Shown: positions 7,900 through 19,500 of the stretch, piece after piece
Numbering within the stretch: position 1 is the first letter of the stretch
Layout of the letters: each line of letters begins with the position of its first letter
Origin: Tausonia pullulans
Lineage: Eukaryota; Basidiomycota; Tremellomycetes; Cystofilobasidiales; Mrakiaceae
DNA: 64,000 nt
Assembly (NCBI GenBank): GCA_951802195.1
Contig: OX637634.1
Span: 248,001-312,000 of the forward strand
Direction of reading: 5' to 3'
The notes under the pieces: model-generated
What the model was told of the DNA's origin: nothing
The model's input: only the letters and a program-made list of their open reading frames with translations
Database searches by the model: none
Program-made: the position numbers and the translations under genes

Positions 7900-10445
7900 C
7901 TCGAATGTTGCAGGTTGCCTGCTCGCGGCTGTCCACAGCAGTGCGGGAAAGCGTGCTCCAAATGTGTTTCTTGGAGAAGACCGGCCAGCGCACGGTTGAG
8001 GGCGCAGCCTGGCAGACGACACGGTCGCATCTCCACAACTCATGCCATGTCTCTACACATGCCTCTCTTAGGGGTGTCAAACTCTCCAAGAGACAAAGCT
8101 GGCTGCCATCTCTTCAGTTCACCATTGACTCCCTCCGACCCATTGACGATCTGGAGGCTGAAGCTGTCACCTCCATCTGCGATATTCTCGCCATTGCCTA
8201 CTTCTTCACTATTCTCTACGAGCCCAACCCGACTTCAACCGACCAGGACGGCAAGATCCTCAACTACGTCACTGTCAAACTCGGAAATCCCAGAGCCGGA
8301 ACCTCGATCGTCCCTTTGACCTCGTCTTACTCAAGTTCGACGCTTTCAGTTCGAACTACAACAAGATGCCCTGAAGTGACGGGATCCCGGTTGAGTTCTA
8401 CCAGACTACCTGAAGTGTGACGGGCTCGATCCTCCTCGACTTGTTGAGCCGCGACCCCGAGACAGACTCTCGCTCCCTGCCCAGCGCGAGGCGCACGCAC
8501 ATCCACCTCATCTTCAATAAGGGGCGCCCGGGGGACAATGTCACTAACTACCGTGCCATATCCCTTCTCAACCTAGACGCCCGCATCATCTCCCTCGCCA
8601 TATACAGCCACCTGCTGTCTGTCATCGACTTGATCATCGACGTCGACCAGACGGGCTTCCTTCTGGGCCGCAACCCTGGCAGCAACATTTCCACTCCCCA
8701 GCTCTCCATCGCCGACGAATTTTCATATCTGGCATCCTCTCCCAGGTTGAATTTGGGAAGGCGTACGACAGGACGACTGGGTCGTCAGTCCATTACAACT
8801 TGGTCCGGCGTTCGTCAGGGCAACTGCTGCTCCGACTAGGTTCGCCATCATCTAGAACCCCCCTGTATGTTCCGGAAGCACGTTTCCCTAATATCTCCCC
8901 CACACACACTCCCCAACAACCTATATTCTCTTGCCAACACGACCCCAGCATTCGCTACCGGACCTGGGAGGATGTCGACGAGGCTACCGCCTGTCTTGGT
9001 GATTACGGGAAAGCTGCGGCGAGCAAGCTGGATTACCAAAATGTTTACTGTACCCCTTTGGAGTTCGACGTATCAACCACACAAAGAAAGGGGACGGACT
9101 CATCAAGACTAAGATTCGCTTCGCCCGTATCCCGTGTCACGACCTCATGCTCACCGCTCGATGCCACATCACCAGTCATCATGTTTGCTCGAAGGTGATC
9201 TACCTTCACCGTATACAGTCCTGCCCAATTCCTCTTCGACTACTTCGAGAATACAGCCCAAGACACTCTTTGGAGCTCGCGCCGCCCGCAGGTTTAATGA
9301 CTTCGACAGGAGACCACCCTCCGCAAGCATGGCGGGTTTGGTTCCCCCTCGCTCATTTACCGCTTCCTTCCTGCTCGAGCCCGGTGGTTCTGCAACATCT
9401 TCTTCCGACCAGAGCTCCATGCCTCGATCCTCATCCGACATTACTCATCAACAAGATCCGAAGTTAGCCAAATGACTTCATGATTGACACCGTCGTCCGT
9501 TGGGCCGAGGGCCACACGGTGCCTGACCGAGACGTCATCTACGGCTGGGCAAGTCTCTGTGTCTCCTCACCCATATGCCCTCGCCCTTCCTGGTGCTACC
9601 TCCCTATCCAGGAACTACGTCGCGCCTCTCTACTCACTGGCGCGCCTACCTGGATGCCTGGAACAAGGGGCTCTACCTCGACCCTAGGTATTGGAAGATG
9701 CAGCTCAGGAGCATAACAACAATACTCTATCAACAATAATATACTCTCCGCCTTATTACATCCTTTATACCTTCCCACGCGGCATGTGTCCGTCTCGACA
9801 TCCCCCAGCAAGCCCACCCGACGCGCGGCCGCCGCCCAACTGACTAAGTACTCCCGTATCATCCCGGACAGTTGACAGAATGACTTCTCACGCTGCACCA
9901 GCGCCGACTGGAAGCGATGCTGACGTCAGAGCGTCAGCTCAAGGCCCTTCCTTTCCCGAGCCTCGCTTGGAAACGTCGACCTCGCCCATCGTTTCTCCCT
10001 CTATCTTCTCTAACCTCCCCACCGGGCAAGAAAACTGCATTAGCCTCGCTGGCGGACGGAATACTGATGCCGCAACCCGAGAGCATACGTTGTGTGCTCT
10101 GTCTCGCTGCCCCAGTAGGGTCCTTCTACCATCTCTTCGAAGAGCCATATCCTGTGGCACGCGCCATCTGGACCGCTGTTGCAACACTTGTCTCTCTCCC
10201 GCTTCATCCCTCCCTCCCGGATCCCAACTCTCTCCATGTCATATTCTTCTATTTCCCCCTCCCACTTCTTCTCCTCCTTCACTCTTTCTACCCTAGGCAT
10301 TCTTCCCCTCTCCCCTTTCATCCCCTCCCCTTCCACTTCCCCCCCCCCCCCTCTCTATCTATACATTGTTCTCCCCTCCCACTCTTGCTGCCTCCCATAG
10401 CGTCATACCATCCTCTACGCTTGATCCATGACTTGAATTCATATT
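7900..10445 (+). mobile_element. LINE-B, decayed 5'-truncated LINE
   Basis: A degenerate relative of LINE-A on the plus strand. It starts within ORF2: the stretch SLRPIDDLEAEAV...FFTILYEPNPT (about 8130-8240) matches LINE-A ALRPLDNPAAAA...AFYTTLYEPKPT. Reverse-transcriptase pieces follow at 8417-8839 (HIHLIFNKGRPGDNVTNYR, VDQTGFLLGRNPGSN) and a region like RYRTWEDVDEATACLGDYGK at 8950-9010. The C-terminal finger (CVLCLAAPVGSFYHLF) is at about 10090-10140. The tail has GATCCATGACTTGAATTC. Many stops and frame changes make it dead and clearly older than LINE-A. The exact 5' edge (7860-8050) is unclear. It begins just upstream of the permuted tRNA. Confidence 0.8.
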
Positions 10446-11183
10446 TTGGTTGATAGGGAGTGCGAGTCATGAGGATATTGCAAGGTCAGATATTTATAAT
10501 GTGAAGCCCGCTGGACTTGTGACAAAAAAAAACGGGGCATGAGGCCCTCCCTTTTCTCCTCTCCTCATGCTTCTCATTCGCACTTCTTTCGGGAGTGCGC
10601 GCCTCTCTCGTTCCCTCCTGTTGACTACGGTACTTGTATCCTCGAATTGCGGGTGATCTGTTATTAATAAGAACACAAAGAAAAGGTCGTTGGCCGGGAA
10701 TTGCCGGAGTGGGATGGCGCGTCCTCCATGGTAGCTACGCCTCATGTAAATCACCTCGCTCGGCTATGGCCAGCTCGCTATTCAGACCGCGACGGTCCAG
10801 GTACCAGCTCAAAGTGGTATATCGATCGGTCTTGGCAGAGAGTCAACCCCTGATCTTCCGCGGACAGTTACTCAGATCCCTGCTACTGCCATTGCGAGGA
10901 GGGCAGGACCGAAATTCGTGCGCTTGACTTTCAGACTGCGGGCACAAGGGGCGGATCGGATTAGGGAGTAAGCCAACCGCGGCCGTGGAGGAAATGGGCG
11001 GGATGAGCGGGTGTGGCTCCGAAATTCCACATCCTAGGGCCCCTGCCACTGACACTACATGCGACAGGCACGCTCCAGTCCACAGAAGGGGACCTCCACC
11101 GGGAAGGTAACTTGAACTACTGTATGGACGTGAAAAGACGCGCGCGTCCCCATGCTCGTTATCATAAATAGTTACAAAATCAA
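10446..11183. other. Intergenic, downstream of the Och1-like gene
   Basis: No gene recognised. It contains an A9 run near 10523 and, at about 10545-10640, a pyrimidine-rich stretch with CACTTCTTTCGGGAGTGCGC that resembles 7530-7640. The right part is the probable 3'UTR of the minus-strand mannosyltransferase gene. Confidence 0.5.
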
Positions 11184-12937
11184 TCATCCACTCTCCTCCT
11201 TCCAGCGTCCCGCAAACTGCCGCACCCCAAAGGTCAGCTAGGAACCCCCTTCCTGCGTTCCATTTGAGAGAGAAAGGACTCACGTCATGCTGCACCATAG
11301 CCTGGTCGTCCCACATCCCGCCCGCGTTGAAGAGACCGACGCCAGGAGAGAAGCCCGTCACGGGGAGGATGGTGATTTCGCCAATCCGGAGCGGCTCTGC
11401 GAGGAGGCGACGATGGTCAGCCCGAGAAAGCAGATGCAAGGGAGTAAGGCCTCCTACCTCGAAGATCCTTGAGAGCCGGCCAGGTGAGATTGTGCCGTGC
11501 CATTAGGTATCTGTGAGGTAAGACAGGATCAGCGAAAAGCGTCCATCGTTACTCCCTAGCGAACGACTCACGAAAAGACCGCGTCCGTCCAAACACCTGG
11601 CCCCGTCCAGTCCATGACGCTCACGCCTTCCTCCAGCCCATCCCCACCCTTCCACTTGATCACACTCGCTTCCCGGACCCTCCTGGCCGCCTCCTGGTCC
11701 CCGGCCACCTCGAGCTCTCGCACCCGCTCAGCCTGGCGGGACCTCCAGTTCGCTGCTTGGGTCGAGGAGAGAAGGATTCGGCGAACAACGTCGAGGAAGA
11801 TCGGGTGGCCGGGTGCAGAAGCGAGAGTCCACTGGGTAAGCTGAAGCGGGCGAGGCCACCACTGCGGGAGAGAGATACGTATTAGTAAGCGTCCACGGAC
11901 GCAGCCCAAGCGAGCGCGGACAAACACTGTTCCAGTCCACTCGGTCCCCAACGTCCGCCTCGATGCCAATGATGACGCTCGGTTTCGACTCGCGCGAGAA
12001 TGTCTGCTGCCCCTCCCAGTCGCGGGGGTGCTGGCCCCAAAGCGAGATAGGCTTGAGACAGATCGTGTCCGTGTCCGTGTAGACGCCACCCTCGAGGCTG
12101 TCGGCCGGGCAAGCAAGAGTTAACGCGCGTGCTCCGCATACATACAGTCTCAAGAACTTAAAAAACGACTCACAGAAGCAAGAGATATCGCAGCGCATCG
12201 GCCTTGAGGATGCCCAACTCGAGATGATCCCAGCCTTCCTGCAACAGACTCGACTCCGATCCCAGCTTCTCCTTGATCCACGCATCCGCGTCGGCGTCAT
12301 CGAGAAGCTTCCACGCCCAATCTTCGTTCTTGGTCTGCCATTGGCCCTCGCTCTTGTCACCAGCCTTCTCTTTAGCCGTCTGCCATATCGTCTTGCTATC
12401 CACGACGGCGGGGAGGCCGTCGCCGCCTTTCCAATAGGTGTCAAGCGACGCCAGCAACTCCGGCTGCAGATGCGCCGGGAAGGAGTCTTCGATGAACGTT
12501 TGGAGCGTCGCGAGGTAGGCATCCGGATTGGTGTCGCCCAAGTGATACGTCGCGTCTGCCTCGAGTCCAAGCACTGAGAGACCGTCGATGAGTGGGTCCC
12601 GCGGCTTAGCAGGGATGACGGGTTTGGGTCGACGAGACGGGTCGATGATGCCGAACGACCCGTCGACGTTGAAGCCTACGGGGACGCCGATGTCATCTAG
12701 GAAGGTACCCGTCAGTCGGGCGTGCTTGAGGGCATTGCGACTTCGTTGAGAGTAGCCAAGGAGAAGGAGGACAATGACGGCGAGGAGGAGAAGGTGCAAT
12801 GGTCGTGTTGACCGAAGCGACGACGACGCCCAGCCCAGCGTCGGAGACGAGGGCCCCGCATGGCTGGGTTTGCGCTTCATCTGATGGTAGGGGAGCACTG
12901 GGGGAGAGGGCGGTCTGGAAGACGAGACGGAGACCAT
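11184..12937 (-). CDS. OCH1: Och1-type alpha-1,6-mannosyltransferase (GT32)
   Basis: A Golgi mannosyltransferase of the Och1/Hoc1 family (GT32), which starts the outer chain on N-glycans using GDP-mannose. I read six exons: 12937-12174, 12097-11926, 11861-11572, 11510-11458, 11396-11284 and 11216-11184; all junctions keep the frame. One transmembrane segment near residues 40-55 (PLHLLLLAVIVLLLLGY) makes it a type II membrane protein. Family signatures are in order: IWQTAKEKA, WAWKLLDDADADAW, LGILKADALRYLLLL, GGVYTDTDTICLKPISLW (the DXD metal site), IIGIEADVGDRVDW, LTQWTLASAPGHPIF, DWTGPGVWTDAVF and ILPVTGFSPGVG. It ends with HDFAGRWKEESG. Start ATG 12937 is chosen because the frame upstream reads like leader sequence; ATG 12880 is possible. 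Basidiomycetes carry several paralogs, so OCH1 versus HOC1 is not settled. Confidence 0.87.
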
Positions 12938-15263
12938 GTTGAGGAATTCTGAGGGGAGGGCTGCGAGACGCGCGAACTGCTTGACGTCAGCGCTTGCATG
13001 CTGACTTTCTTTCTCCCTCTCCTCTCTGTCGCTCCTCAGCGGATGATGAGAGACGCCAGCTCGAGGAACAGACCTTTGGGTGTGCCGGAAGCGGTTGTGG
13101 ATGATGGCAAAGAGGAGGGCTGCTAGGCATCCTCGTCCAGGAAGTTGAGAGGTGAGGAACCAGCTGGCTGTTTCGAGCGCAGGAGGGGAGAGCCGAGGCT
13201 CTTGCGGGCGAAGCGGGCCGCAGGTGTTTGCGGCACAGCTCCGCTTCAAGGGACAAGCAGCAGCCTTCCGACTTGCTCTCCTTCATCGCCTTCAAAAGTG
13301 TTGATGACATCGCCTCACTGCAACCCAAGTTACGGATTCACATTTATTCCCGCCGCTCCATCCAGTCCATTGCCAATCCACCGAAGGCCTGCAGTCACCA
13401 GCTGCGCAACAATGACCCTCGCCCGATCCTCCAGCCTTTGACCTAAATCTTTGAACAGAAGTGAAAGAGAGCAAGTTCCAAAGCGGGGTCTTAAGAAGGA
13501 ATACGAGGATTCCGAGCAGGCGATAGGAACGAAGGGGGTGGTGAGATGCAAGAGAACGACGCAGAAGGAAGGCAGGAAGATGGAAATAGGAATGCTGAGA
13601 GGGTTCTCGTGAGTGTTCTCTTCAACAGAACGCGGGCTCGCCCGCGGGAGGCTGAACCTCCCTCGCATGACTGTCCGCTGGAAATTCCTATGTAAAGTGA
13701 TGGCTCCGCGGACGCGTTTTCGGGTCTAAGCTCGTCCTCTTCTCGGCCAGACAATACCGACCTCGTGACATCGCTGGAGATGGGCAGTAGTTCTGCGGCC
13801 GTACGCGATCTGCTCTCGTCTGAAGAAAGGACTGACGCGATGTCGCGCGGACTTCTTTCTTGTCTGCCTCAGCCCAGCTGCTCGAGCTTCTCACCCTACA
13901 GGAGGTCACTGTAGAGATTAAGATGACCGTGAGAACAGTCCTCCGGCTGTCGATAGTAGGTCCATACGCTGTAACTCCAGGCTCGATCTCCTACCTCGGC
14001 CCTGACTAGAGCTTACCTTCCAACTTCTCTTGGGATATGTTGGCAGCATTAAGAAGCCCATTCGAGCGAAAATGATCTTCGATGAGCAGGTCTGCGAGCA
14101 TGGTGGTGGCCCAACTGAAGAGTGACTCTGAGTTTCTCTGTTGACTGATTTGTTAGCTCGTATGTATTGATTGCTTGCTCGTGATTGCATTTATAGGTTG
14201 AATTATATCAGATAGGTATCAAGCTCGTGTTATCCACTCGACTTCGGAAGACTTTGGGCTGCTAACAGATATGCAGATATCCCCCATGAGAGATCTTTGT
14301 TATTTGCTGCCGAATTGCTGCCGAATTGAAGGCTAGAGGGTAGGAGCTGGCGTACTTAGTGACCTCTGAGAGCTTGATTAGAAGCGGCACACGTTGGGAG
14401 AGAGTGGAACGAGGCTCACTGGGTGGTTCCCGTCCCATTCGCGCACAGGTGCGCGTCCCCTCTGGCGGGGACTGCGGGTGTGCTGGTATACATCGGTGTT
14501 GAGGTTCACGGCCGCCCTTTCTATGATTTCATGGTGGAGGACGCAAGAGGCAAGCATGCTTCGTCACGCCATTGGTCTGTTGCATGGCTCAAGCGAAGGC
14601 ACTGATTGGAAAGGGAAGATGCGGTAGGTGGAGAAGGGTGGAGGAGAAGGTGGAGGTGCAGAATGGAGGACAGAGGACGATAAGGCTTGATCTCGCACCT
14701 CCACGTAGATCGGATCGAGCGGCTTCGGCGCTCGGTCATTACGCAACTTCGGCGACGCCGGACGGCGGGATGCGCCAGACATGCTCGCTGAAGCACGCTT
14801 CGGGGAGGGTGACGCCGAGGCCGGCGCCCGCCTGTTCCGAAGAAGCGCGCCCTCCAATCTTATTCGCTTCTTGGGGGAGGTGTCTATCGATGAGGGGCTT
14901 CTCCAGGGAAAAAGAGCTTTTGGAACAGGTGTAGGTGTCTTCCATATTGTATAAACTTCTGGCCTCTCCTCCCATCGAGCGGAGAACAGAGCTTGGGCAA
15001 TGCAACGTTAGAAAGTTCCACGTTTCGCATCGAACTCCTTTCGGAAGCCGGGCCTCCGCTGCTCAGGAGTCAGTCATCAAGTGCCGTTGAGTTGCTGAAT
15101 AAACGGCGGGCCAGGCCGCCGAGGGAGGCGCGTCTCTCGGCCCCGGGCTGCTGCCTTCCTTGCATGATGACTCGACGGAGCCTTATAAGCGAGCCTCTCC
15201 CCCCCGAAGCCCTCTTCCCTCCAACACCCATCTTCCTCCCATCGACGTATCGCTGCTGCAAAT
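12938..15263. other. 2.3-kb divergent intergenic region
   Basis: It separates two genes that point away from each other, so both promoters lie here. I found no ORF with family features, no tRNA and no clear repeat. The last ~80 nt before 15264 are pyrimidine-rich (CCCTCTTCCCTCC), like a basidiomycete core promoter, with TATAAGC at about 15184. Confidence 0.4.
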
Positions 15264-15947
15264 ATGTCGAGTTCCTCTGCCATCCCCGCTCACCTTCTCT
15301 CCTCGCCCTGGCTCGTCTACCCCAAAGGCGCAGCCTCCTACTTCCTCGACCGCTCCGTGGCCTCGCCCTCGGACTCATCGCCCTCACCGTCGTCGTGCTT
15401 TACAAGCGACGACGACTACGGGCAGGAACAAGAGCACCTCGCCCTTTCGCCTTCGTCGGCCTCGTCTTCCAAGTTGCCGGCGCCTATGGACCAGTGCTAC
15501 TTCACCCTGCGCCGGTCTGCACCGATTGTCGACCCACTCTCGCCGGCTTCAACGATCGTCTCCCCGTCGGACACTCTCGCCGGCTGTCCCTCCAGCTTCT
15601 CGTCGTCGTCGTCGGCCTCGCCTTCCTCGGCCGGGGGAGATAGCTGCGACTGCTGTGCGCTCTCGTCGTCGTCCACCGGCGACTGCGCATCGCCGCCGCT
15701 CCCAACCACGCCTCCGGCGACCTTCCAGCTCCGCCTCCCGCCATCGCGCAAGTCCCTGCGGTTCTCCTCCACCACGCCCTCCTCCTCTCCCTCTGTCCTT
15801 TCTGTCGTCCGACCCATCTCCTTACCACCGGTCTCCAGTGGTCGGCCGCGGAAGGAGGACGTTCACGTCGACACTCCCTTCCCTCGTGGGCCGGACGCTC
15901 GCAAGGGCGACTACTTCATCATGGCGGGGGGGTCTTGTTGGATCTAA
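15264..15947 (+). CDS. Small Ser-rich protein with IPAHL-SPW motif
   Basis: A single-exon ORF of 227 aa, function unknown. The N-terminus reads SSSSAIPAHLLSSPWLVYPK followed by GAASYFLD. The rest is about 30% Ser/Pro, low complexity, with short basic and hydrophobic islands (TFQLRLPPSRKSLRF, RPISLPPVSSGRPRKEDV). There is no signal peptide or membrane segment. The same N-terminal block, IPAHLVASPWAVY...ASYF, occurs in the protein at 45689-44721, which also has an FTLRLPEG stretch in a similar place, so the two are distant relatives. Start: the ATG is the first after a pyrimidine-rich leader. It could be a regulator or an adaptor with short linear motifs; nothing in the sequence decides. Confidence 0.65.
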   Translation: MSSSSAIPAHLLSSPWLVYPKGAASYFLDRSVASPSDSSPSPSSCFTSDDDYGQEQEHLALSPSSASSSKLPAPMDQCYFTLRRSAPIVDPLSPASTIVSPSDTLAGCPSSFSSSSSASPSSAGGDSCDCCALSSSSTGDCASPPLPTTPPATFQLRLPPSRKSLRFSSTTPSSSPSVLSVVRPISLPPVSSGRPRKEDVHVDTPFPRGPDARKGDYFIMAGGSCWI

Positions 15948-16070
15948 GGTCTCCCATTAGAGGAGTTCTCTTTGATGGTGCGTACGTCTCATCTCCCTTC
16001 GTCCTCCTTGTCCTCTTGTGCCGAGTTTTGACTCTTTGTTCATTACATTCCTAGGGTTATACTTGCGGGT

Positions 16071-16120
16071 TTCGAGGGATTTCGAGGGGGTTCGAGGGGT
16101 TTCGAGGGGTTTCGAGGGAA
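16071..16120 (+). repeat. Five 10-bp tandem repeats TTCGAGGGGT
   Basis: Five consecutive near-identical 10-bp units lie about 120 bp after the stop of the 15264 gene. TTCGA is itself palindromic. They may be a minisatellite in the 3' flank; no function is evident. Confidence 0.8.
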
Positions 16121-16513
16121 CGATTTAATACGACATAACACTTGGGGCTATAGCTGGATTTGGATCCAAAAACACACCACCTCTCACGATTACATTCACC
16201 TACCATATACACATTACGAAATCATTCATGTCTTTTTACTGTGTCCACGCCATGCGACCGAGAACCACTAGCATGCGATAAAGTTGTTTGGATTGATTCT
16301 TCTGGGAAACTGCGAAAACTTGGATTCGAAAACGGATTGGGAGAGCGAAACGGAGAGCAAAGAAAAAAGAAGAAGAAAAAAAGCAGAGCGAGAAAGGAAA
16401 GGAAGATACAGTAGCACCGCTCGCTTCACCTGTGTTCCACTCTCGCTTCCTCCTTCCCTTCACACACCGATCCCAGTCTTATTTGACTCACTCGCTCGCA
16501 AACACACTCCCCA

Positions 16514-19500
16514 TTACCATCTGCCCCCTCCAGTGCCCCCAACACCCTGGTACCCGAACGCTCCCGCCCCATACGGCCCCGGCGAGGAAGCAACGCTCGC
16601 AAACACCGGCTGCTGCTGCTGCTGCTGCTGTTGTTGTGCCCCCTGGCCCTGCTGCTGGTGATGTTGCGGCTGGTGCGACATGTGTGGCGGACCTTGGAGG
16701 TGCGGCAGGAGAGCACGGTGCATCTGCTGTTGACCTGGCCCTCCTCCGCCTCCTGTCCGAGCATCCAGCGGGCCCCTCCCGCCATTGCTAAACATGCCAG
16801 ACGGCTGACCGCTGCCAGTGCCGCTGCCAGAGGGCTTCCCCGCGCCGCCGACGGCCGTGGTCGGAGCGACCGAAGATGGGATGGAAAAGTCCGAGAGGTT
16901 CCGCATGTGCTGGTGGGGGGAGTAGGGGACTGTTCCGCCAGGCGGGAGAGCCTGTGCAGGGCTGTAAGGCGAGGGGAGACGACCCCCAGCTCCAACGACG
17001 CCGCCGCCGAAGGCTGAGGCCCCCGGTCGAGAGGTGGAGAGACTGACAGGAAGCCAGACGCCACCTTGCTGGGGAATCCCGACGGGGAAGGGTGCCGAGC
17101 CGGGGCTCACCGATATCGCTCCGCCCACGGCTGAGGGATGCGTTCCCTGCTGCTGTTGCTGCTGCTGAGAGCGGAACGGCTGGCTCTGCTGCTGCGGTTG
17201 CTGCTGGGGATGAGGGCTCAGGGATGGTGGCTGGTTCATAAGCGGAGAGGGGTAGCCCGAGGACGAGCCAGAAGGAGAGAGCGAGACGTTGGAGTTGTAA
17301 GGGCTGAAGGTCGGCCGGGCAGGCACGTTTGGCGTGGCGCGGGCCTGCTGGCCAGAGTAGTGGAATGGAGGAGCAGCGGGGTTGGGTCGACCAGACGAGT
17401 AGGCGCCCCCGCCAGGCTGAAAGGGCGCTGCGGCTGGGTTGGGTTGACCGCTTGCCGAGCGAGCGACCCCGTACGACGACGCGAAACCCCCAGCAGGCGT
17501 CGAAGGCTGTTGCTGCTGCCCCTGCTGCTGCCCAACGTTGCCATAGTTGGGCCGCTGGACGTGGCCCCCAGGCCCAGAGACGGTCCGGTGACCGAATGCT
17601 CCGCCCACACCGCCTCCGGGGGATGATGCCGCCGCAATCTCCGGAGGCGTGTAGCGGTATCCGCCAGCGGACGAAAAGGCCCCGCGCATCCGAGACTGAG
17701 TCGGAGGACCGCTGGTCGAGCTATCCTGAGTCTGAGCCCAGACGTCCTTGACTTGCTGCTCCTTCGCGTTGAGGAGCGGCGCCGCTAGGGGCTTGGACCA
17801 CGCCGACGACGTCGCCTCGCTCGGTGGGGAGAGGGCGAGACTCGCACCGTTGTTCGGGAGCCGAGGGACTGAGGAGGTAGACTGACCAGGAAAGGCAGAG
17901 TTAGGGGCGTCAGTCAGGAATCCATTTCTTCAAGAGCAGCAGTTGTTGCGCGGGAACTCACGTCATCACCGTCAGCCGTCTCACGAAGGCTTGAGGGCGA
18001 CCGCATAATGGACGCAAACTCGAGGATATTCTCCCGGCCAGGTTCAGTGCTTTTAGGACCGAGCTCCTCAAGTTTGAAGTCGTCAATCTCGCTGGTCATC
18101 ATGAACCGGACAAGCGGCGCGAGCTGCTCCTCGGACTGAGCACCGATAGAGGAAGCTCGGTCACGGTAGAAGCTGACGTCTGAGTTGCCTTCGGGAATCC
18201 TGGACGGCTGGGCTTTGGGTTGCAACGTGTTCGTCGTCAGGGTCGCTGCCGAGGTGTTCGGCAGCCCCTTGGCGAGCGAGATCTAGAGCCGCAGGAAAAT
18301 CGTTAGTCGATGTCTTCCCAAGACCAAGCGATGGACTAAAGGAGAAGCTTCACCTGTTGAGAGATCGAGTTCGCAGCGTCCAAGGGTGTAGACTCGACCT
18401 TCCCCAGCGTACCACTACTCGCGGGGTCTAGCTTGGCCTCATTGACGGCCGCCTCCTTCGACCACACAGGCGTCATCGGCTTGGCTGGTACGGATTTTGG
18501 CGGCTCGACTGTCTTGCGCCTCCATGAGGCTTCCTCCATCGCCCGACCGGCGGCTGGCCGAGGAGCCCGCGCAGACGTCGGAGGCTGGACTGAGATGGCC
18601 GGGAGAGAGTGGTTCGGGGAGGCCTTCGTCGCCCTTTCGGGTGCAGAGGCCACAGCGGGTGCTGCAGTGACCACAGCAGGGGCTGGGGCAGGAGCGGGCG
18701 CGGGATCCGTTCGTGGCTGGTCAATGACCGAGGTGAGGATGACGGGGACGGGAGCCGGGGAGGGAGGCCGAGTAGGCATCGGCGAGGCGACGGGCGTCAC
18801 CCTGGACGACCTGGGTTGGGAGGGGGCTGACGACGAGCCCTTGCTCTTGCGATCAGACCCCTTGGGGACAGGTTTGAGACGGACAATGGGCGTCATAGGC
18901 CGTATGTGCTTGCCAGGCCGACGTCCATACATTGAAAGGAGGAGCATGTCGTCGCGCGAGTATGTCTTGGAGTTGAGGCTCTTGTAGAGTGTCGGTGACC
19001 ACGTCAGGATGTCGATCCGGTCCATCTCCCGACGGAGAAGCTTGGCCTGCCGCGGGTCAATCGGGGGTCGCTTCCTCTCGTCCTTGGGCAACCGAACGTT
19101 GTAGACTTTCCACGGCAGCGGGGGGGATGCCGGCCGCTCGTAACGAGTGACAATGTCCTCGGGAACGATGGACATCGGCTGGGCCCTCTTAGGCACAGGC
19201 TGATGGATTGAAGACGACTGGTAGTCATTGGCCCGACCCTTGCCGACCGGCCCGCTCATAGCAGAAGCCTTGGCCACGTCGCCGCCACTGTCCATCGCAC
19301 CCTTAATACGGAGGAGCATATCGTCGAAAGATGCCGGCGAAATACCAGTCTCGCGGAAGGACGACTTCGCCGAAGACGGAACAACTTTCGGGAAGCCTCC
19401 CGGTGTGAGACCGGAGGGCTGAGCCGGAGGAGCACTCGCCGACAACTCGGATGACCGAAGAGGGGAAACGACCTGCTCAGAAAGCAAAGAGGGGGAAGGC

